Assembly (NCBI GenBank): GCA_002298165.1 | Contig: DBMI01000115.1 | Span: 69,823 to 133,822, forward strand | DNA length: 64,000 nucleotides | Direction: 5' to 3' | Source of the DNA: Desulfarculales bacterium UBA702 | GTDB taxonomy: Bacteria > Desulfobacterota > Syntrophobacteria > Syntrophobacterales > Syntrophobacteraceae | Part shown: piece after piece, positions 8,845 to 16,399 of the stretch | How positions within the stretch are numbered: position 1 is the stretch's first letter | How the letters are laid out: every line of letters begins with the position of its first letter | Translations under genes and position numbers: made by a program | Notes under the pieces: generated by a model | What the model was told of the DNA's origin: nothing | The model's database searches: none | Seen by the model: only the letters and a program-made list of their open reading frames with translations

Positions 8845-10485
8845 ATGGGTCCAAAATACAAGGTTTCCTTATACAGGTTTGTCTACAGCGGAAAACTCAA
8901 ATCGGCGGCGCTCGAATCCGGTGAGAAGTACGGTTTTGGCCCAATAGAAGTGGTACGCGGCGGGGACTACTGCAAACTCATCAATTCGATTATCGAGAAT
9001 TGTACGAGCGAATACGCGCTGGTGAGCAGGGGCAAAGTCTTTTGGCCTATAGGGATCGGATCGGCGATCGATTCCGCTATTGAGTCGGCAAACGAGGAAT
9101 TCGGCCCGGCACGATGGGGAATTGTGGGAAATTGCGGAATCGAGTTCATATCTCACCGCAAGATTGAATATTTACAAACCCGATTCTGCAAAATCATCCC
9201 ATCGTGTTCGGGAAAACCACGGCTGGCAACAGCCCTTGACGGCAACACGCTTCTTTTGAATATCCGGAATCTAAGAGAGCACTCGGTAAGAATCCCCTAC
9301 GGATTGAGCGGATTATCCATCCCAGGACTAGTGCTGGTTATGGAAGGCTACAGGCAGAACCTTGTTTCGGCCGTGGATTCCGCCTTGTACGTATTTGACC
9401 AGACAGACGTGGATGAATACTCCTATAAGACAGAATCGCGGAAATCCAAATTCAGAAAATACTGGTCGTCTACCTTCCTGAATAAATCCATCGATACCGT
9501 TTACGGTACGATAAAGCTGGACAACAGCGTCGATCATCTGAAAAAAAACAGCAGCGATACCCGCCTGGATTATTATTCACATGTTGCCTCGGTAGTAAGA
9601 GATCTCTACAGCTCAAAGCCCAAACCCGTCTTGAACATAGTTGCGAGAACCCGGCTTGAGAGGCCTAACCAGCTTAGAAGGCTTCTTGACACGATCCGGA
9701 TGGCGCGCTCTTTCAGCCAGGATATGCTTGACCTCAAAGTCGTGCTGGCGGCAAACAACCTGGGGCAATCCAGTTGCGGCACAGAGTGGGTATTGGCGGA
9801 GTATCCCGAGATGGAATTCGTTATCTCCCGCGAAAACCCATCCATCCACGGATATCCAAGGGTTTGCGCGGTCAGGAGCGCTGTTGATCTTGTAGAGGAA
9901 GACTCATTCATATGGTTTGTCGATGACGACGATTTCGTCTACCCGGAATCATTACAGTACTTGCCGCCCTTCTTGTCACCAAAAACTGTCTTCGTTGGTG
10001 ATTCGGCGATTTTTGACGAGGAATGGTCCGGCGAAGAAACATTTCCGCTAAAATCCAGAAAATCCGGCATCTACAAATCTGATGATTACCAGGAATGCGT
10101 CCTTGGAGAAAATCCGATACCCTTTTGCTCCGTTATTTATCCCTCGGCCTTGCTTAAAGATATCTGTTCTAGGTTCACCCTTACGGGAGATTACTGCGAA
10201 GATTACGCGCTTTTTCTGATCGCAAGCTCTTCGGCAACCGTAATGAACGTCCCGCTGCTCATAGCCGGAGTTTCCCGCCACGGCGGCGGCACGGTTTCCC
10301 AAAAAGATAGGACTCATTGGAACTACAGTTATGCTTCATTCGTTTCAGAAATAGTACGAATGGGAGTCTTTCCAAGCTGGACCGCCGACCATCTCAGGAA
10401 ACGCACCCCACAAAAACAAAAATCTTCCATTTCCCGCCGAATTAAACACATCCTCAGGCGGTTGAGCAACCTGGTAAAAATATAA
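8845..10485 (+). CDS. Two-part glycosyltransferase-like protein
   Basis: A 546-aa protein whose C-terminal half (about residues 255-480) is a GT-A glycosyltransferase: LNIVARTRLERPNQLRRLL at the nucleotide-binding strand, then FIWFVDDDDFVYPES as the metal-binding DXD and GDYCEDYAL as the later acidic motif. The N-terminal ~220 residues also have alternating strand/helix character (EVVRGGDYCKLINSII, WGIVGNCGIEFIS) and may be a degenerate second GT-A domain lacking a clear DXD. The last ~40 residues are very basic (KKRTPQKQKSS, RRIKHILRR), consistent with membrane-surface association. It sits 2 nt after the first glycosyltransferase. Acceptor and donor are unknown. Confidence 0.72.
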   Translation: MGPKYKVSLYRFVYSGKLKSAALESGEKYGFGPIEVVRGGDYCKLINSIIENCTSEYALVSRGKVFWPIGIGSAIDSAIESANEEFGPARWGIVGNCGIEFISHRKIEYLQTRFCKIIPSCSGKPRLATALDGNTLLLNIRNLREHSVRIPYGLSGLSIPGLVLVMEGYRQNLVSAVDSALYVFDQTDVDEYSYKTESRKSKFRKYWSSTFLNKSIDTVYGTIKLDNSVDHLKKNSSDTRLDYYSHVASVVRDLYSSKPKPVLNIVARTRLERPNQLRRLLDTIRMARSFSQDMLDLKVVLAANNLGQSSCGTEWVLAEYPEMEFVISRENPSIHGYPRVCAVRSAVDLVEEDSFIWFVDDDDFVYPESLQYLPPFLSPKTVFVGDSAIFDEEWSGEETFPLKSRKSGIYKSDDYQECVLGENPIPFCSVIYPSALLKDICSRFTLTGDYCEDYALFLIASSSATVMNVPLLIAGVSRHGGGTVSQKDRTHWNYSYASFVSEIVRMGVFPSWTADHLRKRTPQKQKSSISRRIKHILRRLSNLVKI

Positions 10486-10559
10486 TCGGCTCCCGTTTTA
10501 ATGAATTCAGCCGGCTTCATGATTTCAAGAGAGGAAGAATTGCATAATCGGCCGTAGCG

Positions 10560-12209
10560 CTATTTCTCCGGCAGCGCCTTTGCAAGCAGGTGGGTAACTT
10601 TAGGGCGCCCCCTGTCCTTGTTAAAGGAGTATGCCTTTCTCTCAATTTCCCGATCTGTAACTGTCTGGCGCTCGTGCTGTCGCAGGTGTTCGAGCCATGA
10701 TTCGACGAAGAACGTTTCCTTATATATTTCAGGGTGCTCCAGATCTACGAACAATGCCCACCGGAAAGCGCCCCCCCGAAGGCGAGCCCGCCTCAACTTA
10801 CTAAGCGCTATTCCGAATTCTTGCCAGTCATCCGGGTCAACCCTGTATTGGATTTCCACCATGACCGGACCGTCTTTCGGATGAGGGTCCAACGTAAGAG
10901 CTGGAACAGGCCAGTGGAGCGACGGCGTCAGGTCCAGCCGCTCTCCCGAGATAAGCCTCAAGCGGTACGTAGCGGCTAGTCCCGCGACCAGTCCAAAAGC
11001 CGATATATGGAATGCAGCCGGAATTCCCAAATGATTTGCAACCGCTCCCCAGATGAAACTACTTACCGACATACCGCCAAAAAAGATCAGCATATAAACG
11101 GCAAGGCACCTTCCACGAACCCACGCGGGGGCTATCGACTGCACCGAACTGTTGAAGTTCGACAGGAGAGCTAGCCAGGCAGCACCGCACAGAAGCATCG
11201 CAATGGAATCCACCACAAAGATGGGGAACATCGCAAAAGAAATCAGCGAAGCCGCAAAAATCAGATTGGTGAACGTTGCCAGTGCATTAAGAGATATTTT
11301 ACGCCTGACCATCGGGAGCACGGCAGCCCCGGCAACGGCCCCAGCCCCGAAAAATCCCAGCAGCAGTCCGTATCCGCTCGGTCCGGCCCGAAGGTGATCC
11401 CTGGCAAAAAGAGGAAGCAGGGCCATAAGAGAACTGGCAAAGAATATGAAAGCGAGGGCACGAATGAAAACCGCCTGAAGTGCCGGTGAGTACCTGACAA
11501 AACGGATTCCCGTGCGCATGGCCGCAAAAATGCGTTCAGCCGGCAGGGCGCTCTCGACGGGTGGGCGCTTCCACCCGGAGAGGACGATTATTACTCCCAG
11601 GAACGAAGCCGCATTTATCAGGAATGTCACTCCGGCTCCGAATGCCACCAGCACAATTCCGCCAAGCGCGGGGCCGATTGCGCGGGCCAGGTTGAACCCC
11701 GCGCTGTTTAGCGCGACTGCCGGCTGTATTTGTTCTCGTGTAACTAATTCCGGAACGATTGCCTGCCAGGCGGGAGCGTTTAGCGCCGTTCCAATCCCAA
11801 GGGCAAGTACAAGCAGGAGCAGTGTCCATGGTGTAGTCAGGCCCAAAAGGGTGAGCACTCCGAGAGCGGCTGCGGCGATAAGCATCCAGGTCTGGGTGAA
11901 AATAATTATTCTGCGACGGTCCAGCACGTCTGCTATGGCTCCGGCCGGCAAAGCTAGAAGGAATATTGGCAAGCTTGCGGCGACCTGAACGAGAGATACC
12001 ATTACGGCAGTCGGAGCCATGACCGTCATCAGCCATGACATGGCCGTATTTTGCATCCACGACCCTACATTCGACACCACATTTGCCAGCCATAACCCCC
12101 TGAATGCCGGATTGCGAAGAGGAGCCCAGGCGGAAGTCTTTATATTGCCGCTGTCAGGTTCAGGCCCCTCAATGGATGCTCCACCACGGGCTTTCATTTG
12201 TGTCCCCAT
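10560..12209 (-). CDS. MFS exporter, EntS/MFS_3 family, with C-terminal dimeric alpha-beta-barrel-like domain
   Basis: This is an inner-membrane major facilitator protein with about 12 predicted transmembrane helices (residues ~30-410), beginning with the family signature PAFRGLWLANVVSNVGSWMQ and containing DVLDRRRIII in the first cytoplasmic loop. The C-terminal ~100 residues (VMVEIQYRVDPDDWQEF, then HLRQHERQT) form a soluble ABM-like domain that many EntS-type MFS_3 proteins carry. The family includes siderophore and drug exporters; the substrate here is unknown. Two starts are plausible: ATG at 12209 (GGAAG upstream) or ATG at 12197, which overlaps the upstream stop as ATGA. It is downstream of the comEA-like gene in the same transcript. 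Confidence 0.85.
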   Translation of the reverse strand: MGTQMKARGGASIEGPEPDSGNIKTSAWAPLRNPAFRGLWLANVVSNVGSWMQNTAMSWLMTVMAPTAVMVSLVQVAASLPIFLLALPAGAIADVLDRRRIIIFTQTWMLIAAAALGVLTLLGLTTPWTLLLLVLALGIGTALNAPAWQAIVPELVTREQIQPAVALNSAGFNLARAIGPALGGIVLVAFGAGVTFLINAASFLGVIIVLSGWKRPPVESALPAERIFAAMRTGIRFVRYSPALQAVFIRALAFIFFASSLMALLPLFARDHLRAGPSGYGLLLGFFGAGAVAGAAVLPMVRRKISLNALATFTNLIFAASLISFAMFPIFVVDSIAMLLCGAAWLALLSNFNSSVQSIAPAWVRGRCLAVYMLIFFGGMSVSSFIWGAVANHLGIPAAFHISAFGLVAGLAATYRLRLISGERLDLTPSLHWPVPALTLDPHPKDGPVMVEIQYRVDPDDWQEFGIALSKLRRARLRGGAFRWALFVDLEHPEIYKETFFVESWLEHLRQHERQTVTDREIERKAYSFNKDRGRPKVTHLLAKALPEK

Positions 12210-12751
12210 GGTGAGACTTCCAGGTAATCTTCGAATTTTAGAACCGTTTTTGGACCTATTCCGTGGATTTTGGCAAGATCTTCTACATTTTCCCACGGCT
12301 TCTCGATACGACTCTTCGCAATGGCTGCCGCAAATTCGAAGCTCATCCGCGGAACGAGCATGAGGTCTTCCACAGACGCCGAATTAAGGTCTATCTTCAA
12401 GCCCAGGGCCAACCGGGAGGAAGCCTTCATCCTTCCCGAAATCACCTGAAAAGAATCTTCCGTTTTCGCCACCACCAACGATTCCCCCGGTTCAAGCTTG
12501 CGCGCACCATCCGCGGCAATGCCATTCCAGCCCGCGGCTAAAAGGGCATTCGAAACCACGGCCCGCTCACGGTCGAGGAGGTATATTCCAGGAGCGGGGA
12601 CCTCTCCTGCCACTTCAACAGCAACCGGGGCGGGGGAATCAGAGCGGAGCGGCAACACGCCAACATAAGATCTCCAGAGCAGCATCGAGAAGATTGCGAC
12701 GCCAACCAGCAGGATTCCCATGTAGGTTTTGTGGCCGACAGGAAGGCTCAT
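12194..12751 (-). CDS. ComEA-like DNA-binding protein (SLBB-like plus helix-hairpin-helix)
   Basis: A 185-aa membrane-anchored protein: one transmembrane helix (YMGILLVGVAIFSMLLW), a SLBB-like segment (VAVEVAGEVPAPGIYLL) and a C-terminal double helix-hairpin-helix domain starting at the family signature DLNSASVEDLMLVP, with the second hairpin in LAKIHGIGPKTVL. This is the architecture of ComEA-type proteins, which bind DNA during uptake. The start chosen (MSLPVGHK) avoids 38 additional codons without membrane or domain character. No comEC or pilus gene lies nearby, so a competence role is inferred from the family only. Confidence 0.8.
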   Translation of the reverse strand: MSLPVGHKTYMGILLVGVAIFSMLLWRSYVGVLPLRSDSPAPVAVEVAGEVPAPGIYLLDRERAVVSNALLAAGWNGIAADGARKLEPGESLVVAKTEDSFQVISGRMKASSRLALGLKIDLNSASVEDLMLVPRMSFEFAAAIAKSRIEKPWENVEDLAKIHGIGPKTVLKFEDYLEVSPWGHK

Positions 12752-12895
12752 TTGTGGATCTCCCGTCCGAAGAGGCGCGGATAACTGTTGAACTCCCGGC
12801 CGAATCGGGTTAGCTCTATACCCTTCGCCCAGCGCCGGCTGAACGGGACGCGATCTTTGCGACAATTGATTATACGATCATTTTGGATACCCATA

Positions 12896-14116
12896 ATGGC
12901 ACGAAGATTCAATCTCAAAGTCCTCTTGCTGCTGTCCAGCGGACACATGGTGGTAGACCTCTACCAGTCGGCCCTGCCCGCAATTTTGCCCTTCATAAAA
13001 GATAATCTTAATCTTTCTTATACCCTCGCCGGCGTCGTTCTGATAATGGCGAATCTCACATCCTCAATTATTCAGCCGATTTTCGGGCTGCTCTCGGACA
13101 AAAAGGAGAAAGCCTTTCTTCTCCCGATGGGCGCCATTCTGGCCGGGGCTGGTTTCAGCCTTCTGCCATTGACCTCAAATTTCGCAATTGTATTGCTCCT
13201 GGTAATGATAAGCGGCCTGGGCGTCGCAAGCTATCATCCCGAGGGCTTCAAGACCGCGCGCTTTTTCACAGGCGAAAAAATGGCGACGGGCATGTCAGTA
13301 TTCACGGTAGGCGGGAATATTGGGATGGCCCTGGGGCCTATTGCCGCCCTCTCGATCGTGAACTATCTCGGATTTTCATCCCTTTATTTTATGGCATTGC
13401 CCGCGCTCGTATTTTTTGTAACCATCATCTTTCTTCATGGATCACTGGCTAATCCGGAATCCCGCAAAAAGGGAACGGTTTCCGGACCGGCAAACATACC
13501 GAGGCAAGCCTACCACGCACTTTTTACGATCATTTGCGTGATCGTAATGAGGACCTGGGTTCAGGTTGGAATGATGACCTACATTCCCTTCTATTACATC
13601 AACTATCTAAAAGGCAATCCTGTCTTCGCCGGCCAGCTTGTCAGCGTCTTCCTGCTGGGCGGGGCGGTAGGCACAGTTGCGGGCGCCCCCCTTGCCGACC
13701 GATGGGGCCACAGGTTTTGGCTCGGCTTCACCATGCTCTGCTGTGCCCTGCTATTCCCTCTCATATTTCTCCTGCAGGGCCCGGCACTATTATCCATATT
13801 ATTTCTTTTTGGAGTCATTCTAATCTCCAGTTTCTCCGTAACTATAGTAATGGGGCAGAACCTCTTTCCCCAGAACCTCGGAGTAGCATCCGGCCTGGTG
13901 GCCGGGTTCGCGATAGGAGCAGGGGGAATAGGCGTGACACTGCTCGGGCTGATAGCTGACCATTTCGGAGTGCCCTTTGCAATGAAATGCATTGGAGTGC
14001 TTCCGGTAATAGGATTCTTCGTGACTTTGATACTCAAGTATCCCGTGGAACAAAGAATAGAATCTCCGGAACAAAGGACCGGGCCTAGAGGACTGACGGC
14101 CGAGAAAAAATCATGA
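12896..14116 (+). CDS. MFS transporter, fosmidomycin-resistance (Fsr) family
   Basis: A 406-aa inner-membrane transporter with 12 predicted helices. The first segment GHMVVDLYQSALPAILPF and the stretch ISGLGVASYHPEGFKTA are hallmarks of the Fsr subgroup, which exports fosmidomycin and other small molecules. A start 36 codons upstream exists, but the hydrophobic family-conserved N-terminus begins at MARRFNLKVL, immediately after the regulatory gap. The stop overlaps the next gene's ATG (ATGA), coupling it to the CDP-lipid synthase/phosphoesterase fusion. The natural substrate is unknown; drug export is only the family name. Confidence 0.85.
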   Translation: MARRFNLKVLLLLSSGHMVVDLYQSALPAILPFIKDNLNLSYTLAGVVLIMANLTSSIIQPIFGLLSDKKEKAFLLPMGAILAGAGFSLLPLTSNFAIVLLLVMISGLGVASYHPEGFKTARFFTGEKMATGMSVFTVGGNIGMALGPIAALSIVNYLGFSSLYFMALPALVFFVTIIFLHGSLANPESRKKGTVSGPANIPRQAYHALFTIICVIVMRTWVQVGMMTYIPFYYINYLKGNPVFAGQLVSVFLLGGAVGTVAGAPLADRWGHRFWLGFTMLCCALLFPLIFLLQGPALLSILFLFGVILISSFSVTIVMGQNLFPQNLGVASGLVAGFAIGAGGIGVTLLGLIADHFGVPFAMKCIGVLPVIGFFVTLILKYPVEQRIESPEQRTGPRGLTAEKKS

Positions 14117-15516
14117 TCCTGTTTTCTAAACTCCTACTGCTGCTCTGGTGCATTAATTTCGCCCCTCCGCTTGCCGCACTTCTTTTTGAACGCAAATGGG
14201 CCAGACCTTTTGACGCTGAGTTCATACTTCCTGATGGACGGCCGTTGTTTGGCAATCATAAAACCATCAGGGGAGTTCTGGCGGGTATTGCAACCGGGCT
14301 GGCGGGCGCCCTTGTCCTTGGTTTTCCATGGTGGCTCGGTTTGGGCGCCGGCGCCTTGAGCATGGCGGGGGATCTTTTTTCGAGCTTTATAAAAAGACGC
14401 ATGTCATTTATCAGCGGAGATGTGGTGCCTGGGATCGACCAGGCGCCCGAGGGCCTGTTTCCGTTTCTGCTGCTGGCGCCCTATTTCGAGCTGTCACTTC
14501 CGTATGTTATTGGGTGCGCCCTGGTTTTCGGCCTGGGTGCTTACGTGGGGTCGATCTTCCTAAACGATGTGGTAATGGAAAAACCCTTCGAGTCCTACCC
14601 TCGCAAAGTACGCGCAATTACAAGAATCCGCGAGCTACTCTCCTGCCAGATAATCACGAATCCCTTTCATTACCTGGTCAATTTCGAGGATGCTTTCTAT
14701 TACCACCTACTCATGAAATCGGCCTTTAAGATGCTTGGGATCTATGAACGCGGTGTAAAGAACGCCCTGGAAATTAAAGTAAAGGAAATCGTCTTCAATT
14801 TTCCCGATCTCCCGTCTGCTTTCGATGGCTACAAGATCCTTTTCCTGGTCGATCTCCACCTCGACGGAATTGAAGGGTTCACCGATAGAGTGCTGCACGT
14901 AATTCGCGAGATTCCATCAGACGTGTGTGTACTCGGCGGCGATTACAGGATGGAGACTTACGGTCCTTTTGCTGAAGCACTTTATCAACTCCGCCGGCTT
15001 TTGCCTGAGATCCACACCAGTGACGGCATCTTCGCAATCCTCGGAAATCATGACTGCGTCGAGATAGTAGAAACACTGCGCGAAGACGGTATATACTTCC
15101 TGATAAACGACGCGCAATCAATAGAAAGAAACGGAAAGCGTATATGGCTCGTGGGAGTCGATGACCCTCACTATTTTAAATGCCATAACCTCGCCGATGC
15201 CTTCAGTGACGTGCCTCCCGGCGAGTTCTCGATTTTCTTTGCCCATTCGAACGAAATCTACAAGGAAGCCCTGGAGTATTCTCCAAAACTATACATTTGC
15301 GGGCATAGCCATGGAGGACAGATTCTGTTTCCACACATCGGACCGATTTTCACCCACAGCAGCGCTCCGCGGCATATGTTCGCCGGACATTGGAACTACG
15401 GCAATATGCGCGGTTATACCAGCGGGGGGGTGGGGGTATCCGGTGTACCCGTGCGCTTCAATACCAGAGGGGAAGTTACAGTAATTACACTGCGTAGAGG
15501 GATGGAAAATGGCTGA
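14113..15516 (+). CDS. Fusion: CarS-like CDP-lipid synthase (DUF46) + YkuE/LpxG-like metallophosphoesterase
   Basis: A 467-aa two-domain membrane protein. Residues 1-165 are hydrophobic and carry the CDP-archaeol synthase/CTP-transferase pattern: GNHKTIRG at 47, GDLFSSFIKRR at 86 and VPGIDQAPEG around 107. Residues ~235-460 are a calcineurin-like phosphoesterase with all metal ligands present: D247 and H249 (VDLHLDG), D277 (GGDY), N312/H313/D314 (GNHD), H378 (FAHSN), H398 and H400 (GHSHGGQ). The second half resembles membrane-associated YkuE/LpxG enzymes that cleave phospholipid or UDP-diacylglucosamine bonds. The fusion joins activation of a phospholipid with CTP to a possible hydrolase of phosphodiesters. 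It overlaps both neighbours by 4-8 nt. The combination is unfamiliar to me. Confidence 0.82.
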   Translation: MILFSKLLLLLWCINFAPPLAALLFERKWARPFDAEFILPDGRPLFGNHKTIRGVLAGIATGLAGALVLGFPWWLGLGAGALSMAGDLFSSFIKRRMSFISGDVVPGIDQAPEGLFPFLLLAPYFELSLPYVIGCALVFGLGAYVGSIFLNDVVMEKPFESYPRKVRAITRIRELLSCQIITNPFHYLVNFEDAFYYHLLMKSAFKMLGIYERGVKNALEIKVKEIVFNFPDLPSAFDGYKILFLVDLHLDGIEGFTDRVLHVIREIPSDVCVLGGDYRMETYGPFAEALYQLRRLLPEIHTSDGIFAILGNHDCVEIVETLREDGIYFLINDAQSIERNGKRIWLVGVDDPHYFKCHNLADAFSDVPPGEFSIFFAHSNEIYKEALEYSPKLYICGHSHGGQILFPHIGPIFTHSSAPRHMFAGHWNYGNMRGYTSGGVGVSGVPVRFNTRGEVTVITLRRGMENG

Positions 15517-16186
15517 AATTTTTGATGAGTGGCCCGAAAAATACGATCAGTGGTTCGAGACCCCTATAGGAAGTCTAGTCAAGGAGTATGAAGGCCGGCT
15601 TTTGATTGAAATGCTCCGCCCGGCCAAGGGTGAGCATATCCTGGACGTTGGGTGCGGTACAGGGGTCTTTACGTCATACCTTCTCGCCGCTGGATCGATT
15701 GTAACCGGGTTGGAGTTGTCACTTCCCATGCTGCGGCGAGCCGGTCAAAAGGCTGCGGGAAAGCCTTTCAGCACGATCCAGGCCGATATGCAGGCGCTCC
15801 CTTTTTTCGACAGCTCATTTGATAAGACAGTTTCCATTACGGCCATTGAATTTCTTGAAGACGCCAGGTCAACTATCGATGAGTTTTTCCGCGTGACAAG
15901 GCCCGGCGGTCTAGTCGCGGTAGCAACCCTTAACAGCCTTAGTCCCTGGGCAACCCGGCGAAAAGCCTCGGCCCAAAAAGGACACCCCGTATTCAAACAC
16001 GCCAAGTTCAGGTCCCCTTCCGAAATGGCGGACCTTTCACCCTTTCCCGCCATGATAAGAAGTGCAGTTCACTTCCAGAAAGACGACAATCCGGAAACCG
16101 CAAAACTTATAGAGAGCAAGGGCGCCGCTAAAAGATTGGAGAGCGGAGCTTTTCTGCTTGCCTGCTGGGAGAAACCCAGGTCCTAA
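15509..16186 (+). CDS. Class I SAM-dependent methyltransferase
   Basis: A 225-aa soluble methyltransferase of the Methyltransf_11 type. Motif I is ILDVGCGTGVFTSYLL (residues ~45-60), motif II is GLELSLPML, and the post-motif region FDKTVSITAIEFLED plus RVTRPGGLVAVATL completes the Rossmann fold. The C-terminal ~60 residues lack a recognisable substrate domain. It overlaps the CDP-lipid synthase/phosphoesterase fusion by 8 nt, so a lipid or head-group substrate is a reasonable guess but nothing more. It is the last gene of the 12896-16186 run; the next gene is 213 bp away and differs in base composition. Confidence 0.85.
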   Translation: MAEIFDEWPEKYDQWFETPIGSLVKEYEGRLLIEMLRPAKGEHILDVGCGTGVFTSYLLAAGSIVTGLELSLPMLRRAGQKAAGKPFSTIQADMQALPFFDSSFDKTVSITAIEFLEDARSTIDEFFRVTRPGGLVAVATLNSLSPWATRRKASAQKGHPVFKHAKFRSPSEMADLSPFPAMIRSAVHFQKDDNPETAKLIESKGAAKRLESGAFLLACWEKPRS

Positions 16187-16399
16187 TTTCAACCGCTTGC
16201 AGCAAATGAATACAATCATTTAATAGATCGACTTATCCCACCATTACAAATACATCTAGAGTCCTTGAGTAACTGTGATTGACAATTAACATCATGTGTG
16301 GTTTTCTAGATACCCATCAAGTGAAGCATCATGCTCAAATCATATTAGCTAAAGCACAGATTCGGCAAAACCACGGCTTTTTAATGGCGTAGATTCCTA

